64,000 nucleotides of DNA, from assembly GCA_902605645.1 (NCBI GenBank), contig CACLDE010000001.1, positions 62,001 through 126,000 on the forward strand. The letters run 5' to 3'. The notes beneath the pieces were generated by a model. The model was given only the letters and a program-made list of their open reading frames with translations, did not search any database and was not told where the DNA came from. Below are positions 1-9,995 of this stretch, piece by piece. The translations under genes and the position numbers were made by a program. Every line of letters begins with the position of its first letter. The stretch's first letter is position 1. This DNA is from an uncultured Pelagibacteraceae bacterium (GTDB lineage Bacteria > Pseudomonadota > Alphaproteobacteria > Pelagibacterales > Pelagibacteraceae).

Positions 1-556
1 GGAAGATGACAGGGCCGATCTTTATTCTGCAATAGTAAAACTTAAATCAAGTATTGAGGAATTAAACCAAAAGGGAAGAGAGAGACTTTTGTATGCTTTT
101 GAAAAAGTTAATAGAAAATTTAATGAGGTTTATACAAAACTTTTTAGTGGGGGTAGTGCTAAACTAGAATTAGTTGACTCTGACGATCCTTTAGAAGCTG
201 GACTTGAAATGTTTGTTTCTCCTCCAGGAAAAAGATTGCAATCAATTACTTTATTATCTGGAGGAGAACAAGCTCTTACAGCGTTATCTTTAATTTTTGC
301 TGTGTTTTTAGTAAACCCATCGCCTATATGTGTTCTAGACGAAGTTGATGCTCCTTTGGACGATGCAAATGTAACTCGATTTTGTTCTTTGCTCGATGAA
401 TTAACAAATATTACTAAAACTAGATTTATAATAATTACTCACCATGCTCTAACAATGTCAAGAATGCATAGGTTATACGGGATAACCATGCCTGAAAAGG
501 GTATTAGTCAATTGGTTGCTGTTGACTTAGAGAAAGCAGAAGAGCTAGTAGCTTAA
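1..556 (+). CDS. smc: Chromosome segregation protein SMC, C-terminal part (truncated by window start)
   Basis: Frame is open from base 2 through the track ORF at 89; contains [16 protein letters not shown] and [17 protein letters not shown] (ABC signature/Walker B of SMC). Confidence 0.93.
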   Translation, partial: EDDRADLYSAIVKLKSSIEELNQKGRERLLYAFEKVNRKFNEVYTKLFSGGSAKLELVDSDDPLEAGLEMFVSPPGKRLQSITLLSGGEQALTALSLIFAVFLVNPSPICVLDEVDAPLDDANVTRFCSLLDELTNITKTRFIIITHHALTMSRMHRLYGITMPEKGISQLVAVDLEKAEELVA

Positions 557-560
557 TTAA

Positions 561-845
561 ATGGACGATAACAACTTTAAAACTCGCCTCAGGATTGCAA
601 AAAGAGAAATTTTAAAAAAGGATGCAAACGAAAATAACAAAAGAGGACTTTTTTTAGGCTCAGCCTTTCGATTGGGGACAGAACTAGTTGCGGCTGTGGC
701 GGTTGGGACAATTATTGGGTTTATTTTAGATAACTGGTTTGATACTAAACCATGGTTTATTATTACATTCTTTTTTATAGGTGTAATAGCAGGAATACTT
801 AATGTTGTTAGAGTAGCAAATAACATGCAAAAAGAGGATAAATAG
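561..845 (+). CDS. atpI: ATP synthase protein I-like (AtpI)
   Basis: Small two-TM protein directly before atpB; GTELVAAVAVGTIIGFILDNWFDTKPW pattern. Confidence 0.85.
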   Translation: MDDNNFKTRLRIAKREILKKDANENNKRGLFLGSAFRLGTELVAAVAVGTIIGFILDNWFDTKPWFIITFFFIGVIAGILNVVRVANNMQKEDK

Positions 846-857
846 GAGTAATAAGTT

Positions 858-1592
858 ATGGCTGCGAATCCAATGCATCAATTTCAAGTCTACAGACTTG
901 GGCCCGAAATTAAATTGGGCAATGTAGACTTGTCTTTCACCAATGCAAGCTTATTCATGTTTATAAGCGCTCTAACAATTTGTATATTTTTATACTTCGG
1001 TTCAAAACAAAAAGGTATAATCCCAGGTAGATTACAATTAATCGCTGAACTTTTTTATAATTTCATTGCAAAAATGATTAGCGATACAGCTGGTTCAAAA
1101 GCTAAACCGTATTTTCCTTTTATATTTACCTTATTCATGTTTGTTTTGCTCTGCAATATGATCGGTATGCTACCCTATTCTTTTACAGTAACTAGTCATA
1201 TTATTGTTACTCTTGTAATGGCATTATTTATATTTATTGCAGTAACAATTGTTGGATTTATTAAACACGGATTAAAATATTTGTCTATATTTGTTCCGAA
1301 GGGTGTACCGGTTGTGTTATTGCCTTTAATCACAATAATCGAAATTATTTCTTATTTAAGTAGACCGGTAAGCCTTTCTGTAAGGTTGTTCGCTAATATG
1401 ATGGCTGGACATACGATGTTAAAAGTATTTGGAAGTTTTGTTATAAGTTTAGGTCTGTTAGGTGGTTGGTTACCACTAAGTTTTTCAGTTGCATTAACCG
1501 GCTTGGAAATATTAGTAGCTTTTTTACAAGCTTATGTATTTGCAATTTTAACCTGCATCTATTTAAATGATGCACTAAATCTTCACCATTAA
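858..1592 (+). CDS. atpB: F0F1 ATP synthase subunit a
   Basis: SLSVRLFANMMAGH motif; F0 gene order. Confidence 0.97.
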   Translation: MAANPMHQFQVYRLGPEIKLGNVDLSFTNASLFMFISALTICIFLYFGSKQKGIIPGRLQLIAELFYNFIAKMISDTAGSKAKPYFPFIFTLFMFVLLCNMIGMLPYSFTVTSHIIVTLVMALFIFIAVTIVGFIKHGLKYLSIFVPKGVPVVLLPLITIIEIISYLSRPVSLSVRLFANMMAGHTMLKVFGSFVISLGLLGGWLPLSFSVALTGLEILVAFLQAYVFAILTCIYLNDALNLHH

Positions 1593-1606
1593 AAAAAGGA
1601 GGAAAA

Positions 1607-1834
1607 ATGGAGTTAGAAGCAGCAAAAATGATTGGAGCAGGATTGGCTGCAATCGCATTGGCAGGTGCTGGGGTCGGTATCGGAATTATTTTCGGTAACT
1701 ACTTATCAGGTGCCATGAGAAATCCGTCTGCAGCGCAAAAGCAATTCCCTAATTTACTTTTAGGTTTTGCTTTAGCAGAAGCGACAGGTTTATTTGGACT
1801 TGTAGTAGCGCTTATTATCTTATTTGCATTTTAG
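1607..1834 (+). CDS. atpE: F0F1 ATP synthase subunit c
   Basis: 75 aa, two TM helices, RNPSA loop and ALAEATGLFGLVVAL with the ion-binding Glu. Confidence 0.97.
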   Translation: MELEAAKMIGAGLAAIALAGAGVGIGIIFGNYLSGAMRNPSAAQKQFPNLLLGFALAEATGLFGLVVALIILFAF

Positions 1835-1842
1835 AGATAAGT

Positions 1843-2421
1843 ATGAGGCTTAAAGTACATTTAATTATTTTTATATATTGGTTTGAAACATTATTGTTTG
1901 CGGCTGAGGCGGGAATGCCTCAGCTGGACCCTAAATATTGGTTTTCACAATCATTTTGGTTAATTTTAATTTTTTTGTTGCTTTATCTATTAATATCAAA
2001 ATTTTTTATTCCTAAAATAAAAGATAATTTAGATGATAGGGAAAAAAAAATAAAAGATAATCTTGATGAAGCAAAAAAACTTTCTGAATTAGCAGAGAGA
2101 AAAAATTTAGACTATGAAAATGAAATATCAAATGCGAAAAAAGAAGTTGTCAAAATAATAACAGAGTCTAAGAAGCAGCTTGATAAAAACATAAACCAAA
2201 AAAAGGAACAATTTGAAAAAGAGTTGGAAAAAGAAATTAAAAATGCTGAGAAAGAAATTTTAGATGTTAAAAGAGACTCATCTAAATCAATTAATCTGAT
2301 TGCCGAAGAAATCTCAGCTAAAATAATTGAAGATATTACGGGTAATAAATTAAATGATAGTAGTATTAAGGCATCAGTTGCAGAGGTATCAAAAAATAAG
2401 ATGGGTAAATATTTATGGTAA
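1843..2421 (+). CDS. atpF': F0F1 ATP synthase subunit b'
   Basis: N-terminal TM plus long charged helix; first of two b-type genes. Confidence 0.9.
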   Translation: MRLKVHLIIFIYWFETLLFAAEAGMPQLDPKYWFSQSFWLILIFLLLYLLISKFFIPKIKDNLDDREKKIKDNLDEAKKLSELAERKNLDYENEISNAKKEVVKIITESKKQLDKNINQKKEQFEKELEKEIKNAEKEILDVKRDSSKSINLIAEEISAKIIEDITGNKLNDSSIKASVAEVSKNKMGKYLW

Positions 2422-2912
2422 TTGATGCAACATTTTGGGTAGCTGTTTCTTTTTTTATTTTTGTAATTCTCTTAATTTATTTTAAGATTCCTTCTAAAGT
2501 GAAAAATATTTTAGACGAAAATATTGCTCAAATAATAAAACAAGTTGATGAGTCTGAAAAGTTGAAAGAGGAAGCGAAAAGACAATTAGCTGAATATGAA
2601 AAAAGAATTGGGGACTCTAAATCACAAGTTAAAAGAATGATAAAAGAAGCTAATGATCAAGCAGAAAAAAATATAATTAAATCAAACGAAGTTTTTCATA
2701 AACTAATTGAAATAAGAAAAAAAAATACTGAGGAAAAAATTAAACAGTTAAAGAATCAAGCTATTAAAGACATTAAAAATGCGGCTGTAAACATAGCTTT
2801 TGAAAGTATAGAGAAACTATTGATTAATTCTTTGGATAAAAGCAAACTAGACAAGATTTATAGTCAAAGTGTAGAAGAAACAAAGTTAGCACTTCAAAAG
2901 AAATCTAGTTAA
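2415..2912 (+). CDS. atpF: F0F1 ATP synthase subunit b
   Basis: N-terminal TM plus long charged coiled coil, overlaps b'. Confidence 0.9.
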   Translation: MVIDATFWVAVSFFIFVILLIYFKIPSKVKNILDENIAQIIKQVDESEKLKEEAKRQLAEYEKRIGDSKSQVKRMIKEANDQAEKNIIKSNEVFHKLIEIRKKNTEEKIKQLKNQAIKDIKNAAVNIAFESIEKLLINSLDKSKLDKIYSQSVEETKLALQKKSS

Positions 2913-2928
2913 AATAAGCCTAAATAAG

Positions 2929-4398
2929 ATGGCAAAAAAAATTATAGTTATAGGCTCAGGCTTTGGTGGTTTAGCTGCATCTCTTAGATTAAAAGCTAAA
3001 GGGTATGATGTTACTTTGGTAGAAAAACATCCAGATTTAGGTGGTAGGGCCAGAGTATTTAGAAAGGGAAATTTCATCTATGATGGTGGTCCGACAGTAA
3101 TAACTGCCCCTTATCTTCTGGAAGAATTATTTTCTCTATTTAATAAGAAAATTACTAACTATGTAAAGATAGTGCCATTGGATTTGTGGTACCGTTTTGT
3201 ATTCAGTGATGGACAAACTTTTGATTACTCTGGTGATGAGGTCTCGATGGAAAAAGAAGTCAAAAAGTTTTCTGATAGAGATTTTGAGGGTTATAATAAT
3301 TTAGTAAATTTTACTGAAAAAATTTTTAATAAAGGTTTTACAGATTTATCGGATAAGCCATTTAATAATATTGCTTTCATGCTTAAACAAATTCCATCTT
3401 TGCTAAGTTTAAAAAGCTATAAATCTGTTTATCAATTAGTTTCTAAGTATATTTCAAACGAAAAATTAAGAAGAGTATTTAGTATGCATCCTCTTTTAGT
3501 AGGCGGCAATCCTTTTACAACAACTTCAATTTATACTTTAATTTTATTTTTAGAGAAAAAATGGGGTATCCATTACTCAATGGGTGGTACAGGCAACGTA
3601 GTTTTAGCTTTAGAAAAATTAATGAAAGAGGAAAATATAGAAATAATTAAAGATGCTGAAGTGACCGAAATAATTTCAAGCGATAGTAAAGTGCAAGGTG
3701 TAAAAATAAATAATTCTAATGTTATTAATTGTGATTTTATAATTTGTAATTCTGATCCTCCAAATGTTTATCAAAATTTAATTAAATCAAAAAACAATTA
3801 TAATCTTTTGTTTAAACAAAAAATGAAAAGAATGGATTATTCGATGGGATTATTTGTTTATTATTTTGGATCTAAAAAACAATACAATAATGTGGCTCAT
3901 CACACTATTTACTTCGGCAAATCTTATGAAAAACATTTAGATAAAATTTTTGAGAAAAAAGTTTTATCTCAAGATATTAGTTATTATTTGCACAGACCTT
4001 CAGCTACTGATCCTAATATGTCACCAGAAAATCAAGATGCATTTTACGTTTTAGTTCCAGTTCCAAATAATTTATCTAATATAAATTGGTCTGTAGAAGG
4101 GGAAAAATTTAAAAATCTAATTTTAGACAAAATGGATAAGTCAGTGCTTCCCGGAATAAAACAAAATGTTGTAAGTGATTTTTATTTAACGCCTGATTAC
4201 TTCGAAAAAGACTTAGCAACTTTACATGGATCAGGATTTTCAATTCAACCAAAGTTCTCTCAATCAGCTTACTTTAGATTTCACAATCAATCAGAAGTTT
4301 TTAATAATTTATACTTTGTTGGAGCTGGAACACATCCAGGAGCAGGAATGCCTGGTGTCCTGTCATCCGCTAAAGTATTGGATAGACTATTTAAATGA
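2929..4398 (+). CDS. crtI: Phytoene desaturase
   Basis: N-terminal FAD motif VIGSGFGGLAASLRLKAKGYDVTLVEK; C-terminal YFVGAGTHPGAGMPGVLSSAKV. Confidence 0.95.
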   Translation: MAKKIIVIGSGFGGLAASLRLKAKGYDVTLVEKHPDLGGRARVFRKGNFIYDGGPTVITAPYLLEELFSLFNKKITNYVKIVPLDLWYRFVFSDGQTFDYSGDEVSMEKEVKKFSDRDFEGYNNLVNFTEKIFNKGFTDLSDKPFNNIAFMLKQIPSLLSLKSYKSVYQLVSKYISNEKLRRVFSMHPLLVGGNPFTTTSIYTLILFLEKKWGIHYSMGGTGNVVLALEKLMKEENIEIIKDAEVTEIISSDSKVQGVKINNSNVINCDFIICNSDPPNVYQNLIKSKNNYNLLFKQKMKRMDYSMGLFVYYFGSKKQYNNVAHHTIYFGKSYEKHLDKIFEKKVLSQDISYYLHRPSATDPNMSPENQDAFYVLVPVPNNLSNINWSVEGEKFKNLILDKMDKSVLPGIKQNVVSDFYLTPDYFEKDLATLHGSGFSIQPKFSQSAYFRFHNQSEVFNNLYFVGAGTHPGAGMPGVLSSAKVLDRLFK

Positions 4399-5240
4399 GT
4401 AACTTAATAAAAAAACATGCAAAATCTTTTTACTGGGCAAGTTTTTTTTTATCTAAACCAATATTTAATAAGTGCTCTTCTCTATATAATTTTTGTAGGA
4501 CCTTAGATGACATAGTTGATGATGATAAAAAACTGAAAATTAAAAAAGAAAACTTTTTGAATTTTAAAAAAGACTTTATAAATAAAGATGACAACAATCC
4601 TACAATCAAAGGTATGTGGTCAATAATAGATAGTGAAAGAATTTCTAAAAAGGTGGTAATGGACTTATTTGACGGTGTTCAAACAGATTTAGAAGAAAAA
4701 GTTAAAATTAATTCAAAAAAGGAATTATTAATATATTCATATAGGGTTGCTGGAACAGTTGGTTTGATGATGTCGAAAATTTTAAAAGTTAAAAACAGAG
4801 AAGCTCTTAAAGGCGCTATTGATCTTGGAATCGCAATGCAACTTACAAATATAGCGCGCGATGTTTGTGAGGACAAAGGACGCAATAGAGAATATGTTAA
4901 ACATAATTTATCTTCAATAAAAGAGATAATAAATGAGTCTCAAATATTTTATGACAAATCTTTTCTCTCAATTAGCAGTATCCCACTTAAATCAAGATTT
5001 TCAGTTATTGTAGCTAGACGCGTTTATAGAAAAATTGGAGATTATATCCTTAAACACAATAACATAGAGAATTATAACAATGCGGGAAAAATATATGTGC
5101 CAGTTTTTGAAAAGATTATTCAAACTTTTTTGTCTTTTTTTGACTTTATCCAATTATTATTTGTTAAAAAATTTAGTTACGAAAATCATACAAATCATAA
5201 TATTCTTGAAAAGGAAATAAATATAAATGAAAGAATTTGA
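4395..5240 (+). CDS. crtB: Phytoene/squalene synthase
   Basis: CRTLDDIVDD and QLTNIARDVCED Asp-rich motifs; follows crtI. Confidence 0.94.
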   Translation: MSNLIKKHAKSFYWASFFLSKPIFNKCSSLYNFCRTLDDIVDDDKKLKIKKENFLNFKKDFINKDDNNPTIKGMWSIIDSERISKKVVMDLFDGVQTDLEEKVKINSKKELLIYSYRVAGTVGLMMSKILKVKNREALKGAIDLGIAMQLTNIARDVCEDKGRNREYVKHNLSSIKEIINESQIFYDKSFLSISSIPLKSRFSVIVARRVYRKIGDYILKHNNIENYNNAGKIYVPVFEKIIQTFLSFFDFIQLLFVKKFSYENHTNHNILEKEININERI

Positions 5241-6291
5241 CTACGTAATAATTGGTGGTGGATGTGCTGGATTGTCTTTAGCTTATGAACTGGAAATAAA
5301 CCATAAATTAAAAAATAAGACTCTAGCAATTATTGAAAATCGTAACGAGTATAAAAGAGATAAAACATGGTCCTTCTGGAAAGTTTTTGATCACAACTTT
5401 GATGATTGTGTAATTAAAAGTTGGAATAATTTTACTATCAATACTTCAGAAAGTTCTCATGAATTGAATAGTAAAAAATTTCCTTATCAAAGTATTGATA
5501 GTGGTAAATTTTATAACAAAATAAATTCTATGCTTTCAACAAACTCTAATGTCAGTTTTTACAAAAATCTTAATGAGATCAATTCAAAAAATTCATTAAT
5601 TTTTAATAGTATTTTTAAAAAAGAACTCGATAAATCCATGTTATGGCAACATTTTCAAGGTATTGAGATAGAAACACCTAAAGACATTTTCGATGAGGAA
5701 ATAATAAACTTAATGGATTTTAATTGTGATCAGAGGAATGATGTGCATTTCTTCTACACATTGCCATTTAGTAAATGTAAAGCTTTAGTCGAAACAACTT
5801 GGTTATCAGATTTAGAGGATCAAAGTCTTATGGATTATGATCTTCAGTTAGAGAATTATATTAAAAATAATCTAGGTATAAAAAACTATAAAATAAATTT
5901 TACTGAAAAAGGTGCTATACCGCTTTTTTACCCTACATTAAATAATAACAAAGCAATCAATATTGGATCGGCTGGAGGGATGACCCGGTTAAGTACGGGT
6001 TATACTTTTTTAAATATTCAAGAGCATAGTAAGTATATTGTAAAAAATATTGAAAAAATTGATGAGGTAAAAATGTTTAAGCTAGGAAAAAAATATCAGT
6101 TTTTAGATAAAGTATTTCTTAAAGTTTTAGAGAAACACCCTGAAAAGATGCCTAAAATATTTTTTAATATGTTCAAGACTTCCTCAAGTACAATCATAAA
6201 ATTTTTATCAAATAAAAGTAATGTTATTGAAGATATCAACATTATAAGCAGAATGCCGAAATTAATTTTTTTAAAGGCATTATTAAATTAA
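5227..6291 (+). CDS. crtY: Lycopene beta-cyclase
   Basis: DYVIIGGGCAGLSLAYEL; GSAGGMTRLSTGYTF motif; position in carotenoid cluster. Confidence 0.92.
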   Translation: MKEFDYVIIGGGCAGLSLAYELEINHKLKNKTLAIIENRNEYKRDKTWSFWKVFDHNFDDCVIKSWNNFTINTSESSHELNSKKFPYQSIDSGKFYNKINSMLSTNSNVSFYKNLNEINSKNSLIFNSIFKKELDKSMLWQHFQGIEIETPKDIFDEEIINLMDFNCDQRNDVHFFYTLPFSKCKALVETTWLSDLEDQSLMDYDLQLENYIKNNLGIKNYKINFTEKGAIPLFYPTLNNNKAINIGSAGGMTRLSTGYTFLNIQEHSKYIVKNIEKIDEVKMFKLGKKYQFLDKVFLKVLEKHPEKMPKIFFNMFKTSSSTIIKFLSNKSNVIEDINIISRMPKLIFLKALLN

Positions 6292-7196
6292 TGGAAAAAA
6301 TAAACTTTAAGCACTCAATTATATTTTTTAACTTTTGTATTTTGGTAAGTCCATTTTATCTAATACTAAATTTTGAACCACTGATATTTTGTTTATTTCT
6401 GATCTTAATTATGGGAATTTCTCACGGAGCGTTGGATAATATCAAAGGAGTAAAGCTTTTGAAATTATTTGGATATAAACACATAATTTTCTTTTATCTT
6501 GCTTATATTTTTATTTCGTTATTAATAATAACATTCTGGTTAATTTTTCCTAATACAGTATTATTTTTATTTTTAGTAGTTGCAGCCTACCATTTTGGAA
6601 AAGAGGATACTGTGTTTCATTTTAGAAGAAAATTTTTCATATCGGAGTTTTTATTCTTCTTTAAAGGTTCAGCGGTAATTATTACGCCATTATTGTTAAA
6701 GAGAGAAGAAACAAACGAAATATTTAGTGTTCTTAATTTCAATTTTTTTGAAGCTCAATTTTTCAATGATAAATTTTTGATTGTTATACTATGTATAAGT
6801 TTTTTGTCTTCTTTATATATTTCTAAAAAAGAAAATGCAGACCTAAAAGGCATAATGATCATGGACTTCTTTTCTTTAATTATATTAAATCTTTTTTTGT
6901 CACCTATTTTAGCTTTCACCCTTTACTTTTGTTTTCTTCACTCTATTAGACATTCTATTTCTCTTATTTTTGAAATGGACAAATCCTTTAAATCAGGGCT
7001 TAAAAAATTTGTAAGCAAAGCTATCCCTTTAACTATTGTAACTGGAGTAATATTTTTATTAGCTATATTTTTTTTAAATAGTTTTTATAAGCTTGATGAG
7101 GCTATTTATAAGGTTATTTTTATTGGTTTGGCGTCGCTTACTTTTCCGCATATATTGTTAGAATATTTTTTAGAAAAAAATGAAAAAAGAACTTAA
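6291..7196 (+). CDS. blh: Brp/Blh-family beta-carotene 15,15'-dioxygenase
   Basis: Polytopic; conserved GISHGALDN, AAYHFGKEDT and HSIRHS histidine motifs; follows crtY. Confidence 0.92.
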   Translation: MEKINFKHSIIFFNFCILVSPFYLILNFEPLIFCLFLILIMGISHGALDNIKGVKLLKLFGYKHIIFFYLAYIFISLLIITFWLIFPNTVLFLFLVVAAYHFGKEDTVFHFRRKFFISEFLFFFKGSAVIITPLLLKREETNEIFSVLNFNFFEAQFFNDKFLIVILCISFLSSLYISKKENADLKGIMIMDFFSLIILNLFLSPILAFTLYFCFLHSIRHSISLIFEMDKSFKSGLKKFVSKAIPLTIVTGVIFLLAIFFLNSFYKLDEAIYKVIFIGLASLTFPHILLEYFLEKNEKRT

Positions 7197-8124
7197 AATT
7201 TATTTAGCGTCGCCAAGAGGATTCTGTGCTGGGGTAAAAAGAGCAATAGACATAGTTGAAAAATCAATCAACAAGTTTGGGTCTCCAGTATATGTTAGGC
7301 ACGAAATAGTTCATAATAAACAGGTGGTTGAGGAACTAAAAAAAAAGGGAGCAATTTTTATAGATGAGTTATCAGGTGTAGAGGATGAAAAAAGACCAGT
7401 AATTTTTTCTGCTCATGGTGTCCCAAAATCTGTACCGCAAGAGGCAAAACAAAAAAGATTATCCTTTATAGACGCTACATGCCCTCTTGTATCCAAAGTT
7501 CATAGAGAGTCGGAACAATTATATAAAAAAGGTTTCGATATATTACTTATTGGACACAAAAATCATCCGGAAGTGATAGGCACTATGGGTCAGTTGCCTG
7601 AGGGATCTATAAAATTAATTGAAACAAAAAAAGACGCGGAAGCTCTCGAGACAAAAATATTTAAAAAGCCCTTGGCCTATTTAACTCAGACAACACTCTC
7701 AATAGATGATACTGCAGAAATAATTAATTGTCTTAAAGATAAATTTCCCGACATTAAAGGTCCAATAAAAGAGGATATTTGTTATGCAACTACCAACAGA
7801 CAGTCTGCAGTAAAAGAAATAGCTTCAAAATGTGATATGTTTTTTGTTGTAGGGAGTCGAAATTCGTCAAACTCAGTAAGATTAGTTGAAGTTGCGAAAA
7901 AAGCAGGGTGTAAAAATTCACAGTTGATGCATTCAGAAAAAGAAATTCCATTCGATGAAATATACAATTCCAATACTATTGGAATATCTTCAGGCGCTTC
8001 TGCGCCTGAAAAATTAGTACAAACGTTACTTAATAATATTAAAAAAGATAGGAAAGTAATTATCGAAGAAATAGTGGTAGCTGAAGAAAAAGTTGTGTTT
8101 AAATTACCAAAAGAACTTAATTAA
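7180..8124 (+). CDS. ispH: 4-hydroxy-3-methylbut-2-enyl diphosphate reductase
   Basis: ASPRGFCAGVKRAIDIVE, FSAHGV, DATCPLVSKVH, CYATTNRQ motifs. Confidence 0.97.
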   Translation: MKKELKIYLASPRGFCAGVKRAIDIVEKSINKFGSPVYVRHEIVHNKQVVEELKKKGAIFIDELSGVEDEKRPVIFSAHGVPKSVPQEAKQKRLSFIDATCPLVSKVHRESEQLYKKGFDILLIGHKNHPEVIGTMGQLPEGSIKLIETKKDAEALETKIFKKPLAYLTQTTLSIDDTAEIINCLKDKFPDIKGPIKEDICYATTNRQSAVKEIASKCDMFFVVGSRNSSNSVRLVEVAKKAGCKNSQLMHSEKEIPFDEIYNSNTIGISSGASAPEKLVQTLLNNIKKDRKVIIEEIVVAEEKVVFKLPKELN

Positions 8125-9092
8125 TGGCTGTCTATACAAAATTTAATCATGATAAAATTGAAAAAATTTTATCTCTCTATAATTTAGGCAAACTAAATCA
8201 ATTTAAAGGTATTGAAGAAGGAATAGAAAACACAAATTATTTTTTATCTGTTGAAAAAAAAAAATTTATTCTTACAATTTATGAAAAAAGGGTAAAATCT
8301 GAAGATCTTCCGTTTTTTTCTGATCTAATGTCATCGTTAAACAAATCAAATTTTAAGTGCCCTGCCCCAATAATAAATAAACAAAATAAAACAATTACAG
8401 ATTTTGACGGTAAAAAATTAATGATAGTTTCTTTTCTTGAGGGCAAAGCAAAGCAAAACTTATCTCCTTTGAACTGTAAGTCAATTGGAATTGAGGTTGC
8501 AAAAATGCACAAAATTACAAAAGATTTTAAATTTAAAAGAGAGAACGATCTTTCTGTAAAATCATGGAGAAGTTTATTTTATTCAGTTAAAGACAAATGC
8601 TCAAAAATTCATAAAGATCTGCCAAAATTAATAGAGGAAAATTTAAAAGATGTTGAAAAAAATTGGCCACGAAATTTACCACGGGGAATTATTCATGCAG
8701 ATTTATTTCATGATAATATTTTTTTTCTACAAGATAAGTTTAGTGGTATAATCGATTTTTATTTTTCTTGCGAAGATTTTTTTGCGTTTGAAATAGCTAT
8801 TTGTTTTAATGCGTTATGTTTTGATGGTTTAAAAGAAAACTTAAGTTTTAACGTTACTAAAGCAAAAAATTTTATTGATGGATACACTTCAGTGAGAAAA
8901 CTAAATGAAGAGGAAAAGATTAACATTAAAGTTTTGTCTCAAGGGGCTGCTTTAAGGTTCTTACTTACACGAGTATTTGATGCTCTTAATAAGGTCGAAG
9001 GAGCCATAGTCAAAATTAAAGATCCAATCGAATATTTAAAAAGATTAGAATTTCATAAAAATTCGAAAAATTATGAGGATTATTTCTTTTAA
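8124..9092 (+). CDS. thrB: Homoserine kinase (ThrB, aminoglycoside phosphotransferase fold)
   Basis: GIEEGIENTNYFL and IIHADLFHDNIFF motifs. Confidence 0.92.
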   Translation: MAVYTKFNHDKIEKILSLYNLGKLNQFKGIEEGIENTNYFLSVEKKKFILTIYEKRVKSEDLPFFSDLMSSLNKSNFKCPAPIINKQNKTITDFDGKKLMIVSFLEGKAKQNLSPLNCKSIGIEVAKMHKITKDFKFKRENDLSVKSWRSLFYSVKDKCSKIHKDLPKLIEENLKDVEKNWPRNLPRGIIHADLFHDNIFFLQDKFSGIIDFYFSCEDFFAFEIAICFNALCFDGLKENLSFNVTKAKNFIDGYTSVRKLNEEEKINIKVLSQGAALRFLLTRVFDALNKVEGAIVKIKDPIEYLKRLEFHKNSKNYEDYFF

Positions 9093-9514
9093 TGAAATTA
9101 AAAATATATACTGATGGCGCGTGTTCAGGAAACCCTGGAAAAGGAGGTTGGGCTGCAATTATTTTAGATGGAAAAAAACAGTCTAGTATTTCTGGCAGTG
9201 AAAATAAAACTACGAATAATAGAATGGAATTAATGGCCACTATAATGGCCTTAAAAAAAATTAAAACTAAGTCAGAAATTATAATTTATACTGACTCGAG
9301 ATATGTCAAAGATGGAATTACTGAGTGGATAAAAAAATGGAAATTAAACAATTGGAAAAGTTCGAATAAAAGACCTGTAAAAAACAAAGATTTGTGGGTT
9401 AAATTAGATAATTGTTGTCAAAAGCACGACGTTAGTTGGAAATGGGTGAAAGCACACGCAGGAAACAAACTTAATAATTTAGTGGACGAGTTGGCAGTCT
9501 CGAAAGCTAGATAG
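9092..9514 (+). CDS. rnhA: Ribonuclease HI
   Basis: IYTDGACSGNPGKGGWA, NNRMELMA, YTDSRYV motifs. Confidence 0.97.
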   Translation: MKLKIYTDGACSGNPGKGGWAAIILDGKKQSSISGSENKTTNNRMELMATIMALKKIKTKSEIIIYTDSRYVKDGITEWIKKWKLNNWKSSNKRPVKNKDLWVKLDNCCQKHDVSWKWVKAHAGNKLNNLVDELAVSKAR

Positions 9515-9995
9515 ATTTCAGGAAACTTTCTGCTCCAGATAATTCACAGGTTGCAGTTTCTTTTTCCTCTTCAATTTTTTTTAAAATCTGATTTTCAACC
9601 AGCATCGTATATCGATTTGATCTCACGCCTAACCCTTTAGAGGATTTATCAACCTCGGCACCTATAGACTTTGTAAATTGTAAAAAAGGATCACCTGCCA
9701 TAAAAATTTTAGCTCCTACGTTCTGATTTTCACCCCATGCTTTCATAACATTAGGATCATTTACTGCTATACAAACAATTTTTGTTATCCCTTTTTTTAA
9801 AGCTATATCAAAATTTTTTATATAACCAGGTAAATGGATTGCTGAGCATGTATTAGTAAATGCCCCCGGCATACCTAATATAATAGTTTTATTATCTTTA
9901 CATAAATTTAAAATATCAATCTTTTTAACACCGTTATTTTGATCTAAATAAAATAACTCTGAACTTGGTAATTTATCTCCAACTTTTATTCTCAT
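9507..9995 (-). CDS. Peroxiredoxin (Prx5-like)
   Basis: PGAFTNTCSAIHLPGY peroxidatic Cys motif; KAWGENQN. Confidence 0.92.
   Translation of the reverse strand: MRIKVGDKLPSSELFYLDQNNGVKKIDILNLCKDNKTIILGMPGAFTNTCSAIHLPGYIKNFDIALKKGITKIVCIAVNDPNVMKAWGENQNVGAKIFMAGDPFLQFTKSIGAEVDKSSKGLGVRSNRYTMLVENQILKKIEEEKETATCELSGAESFLKSI

Noticed and set aside
6291-7196. Rhodopsin candidate (polytopic protein in retinal cluster)
   Set aside because: Histidine motifs and position identify it as Blh dioxygenase; there is no helix-G retinal-binding lysine motif
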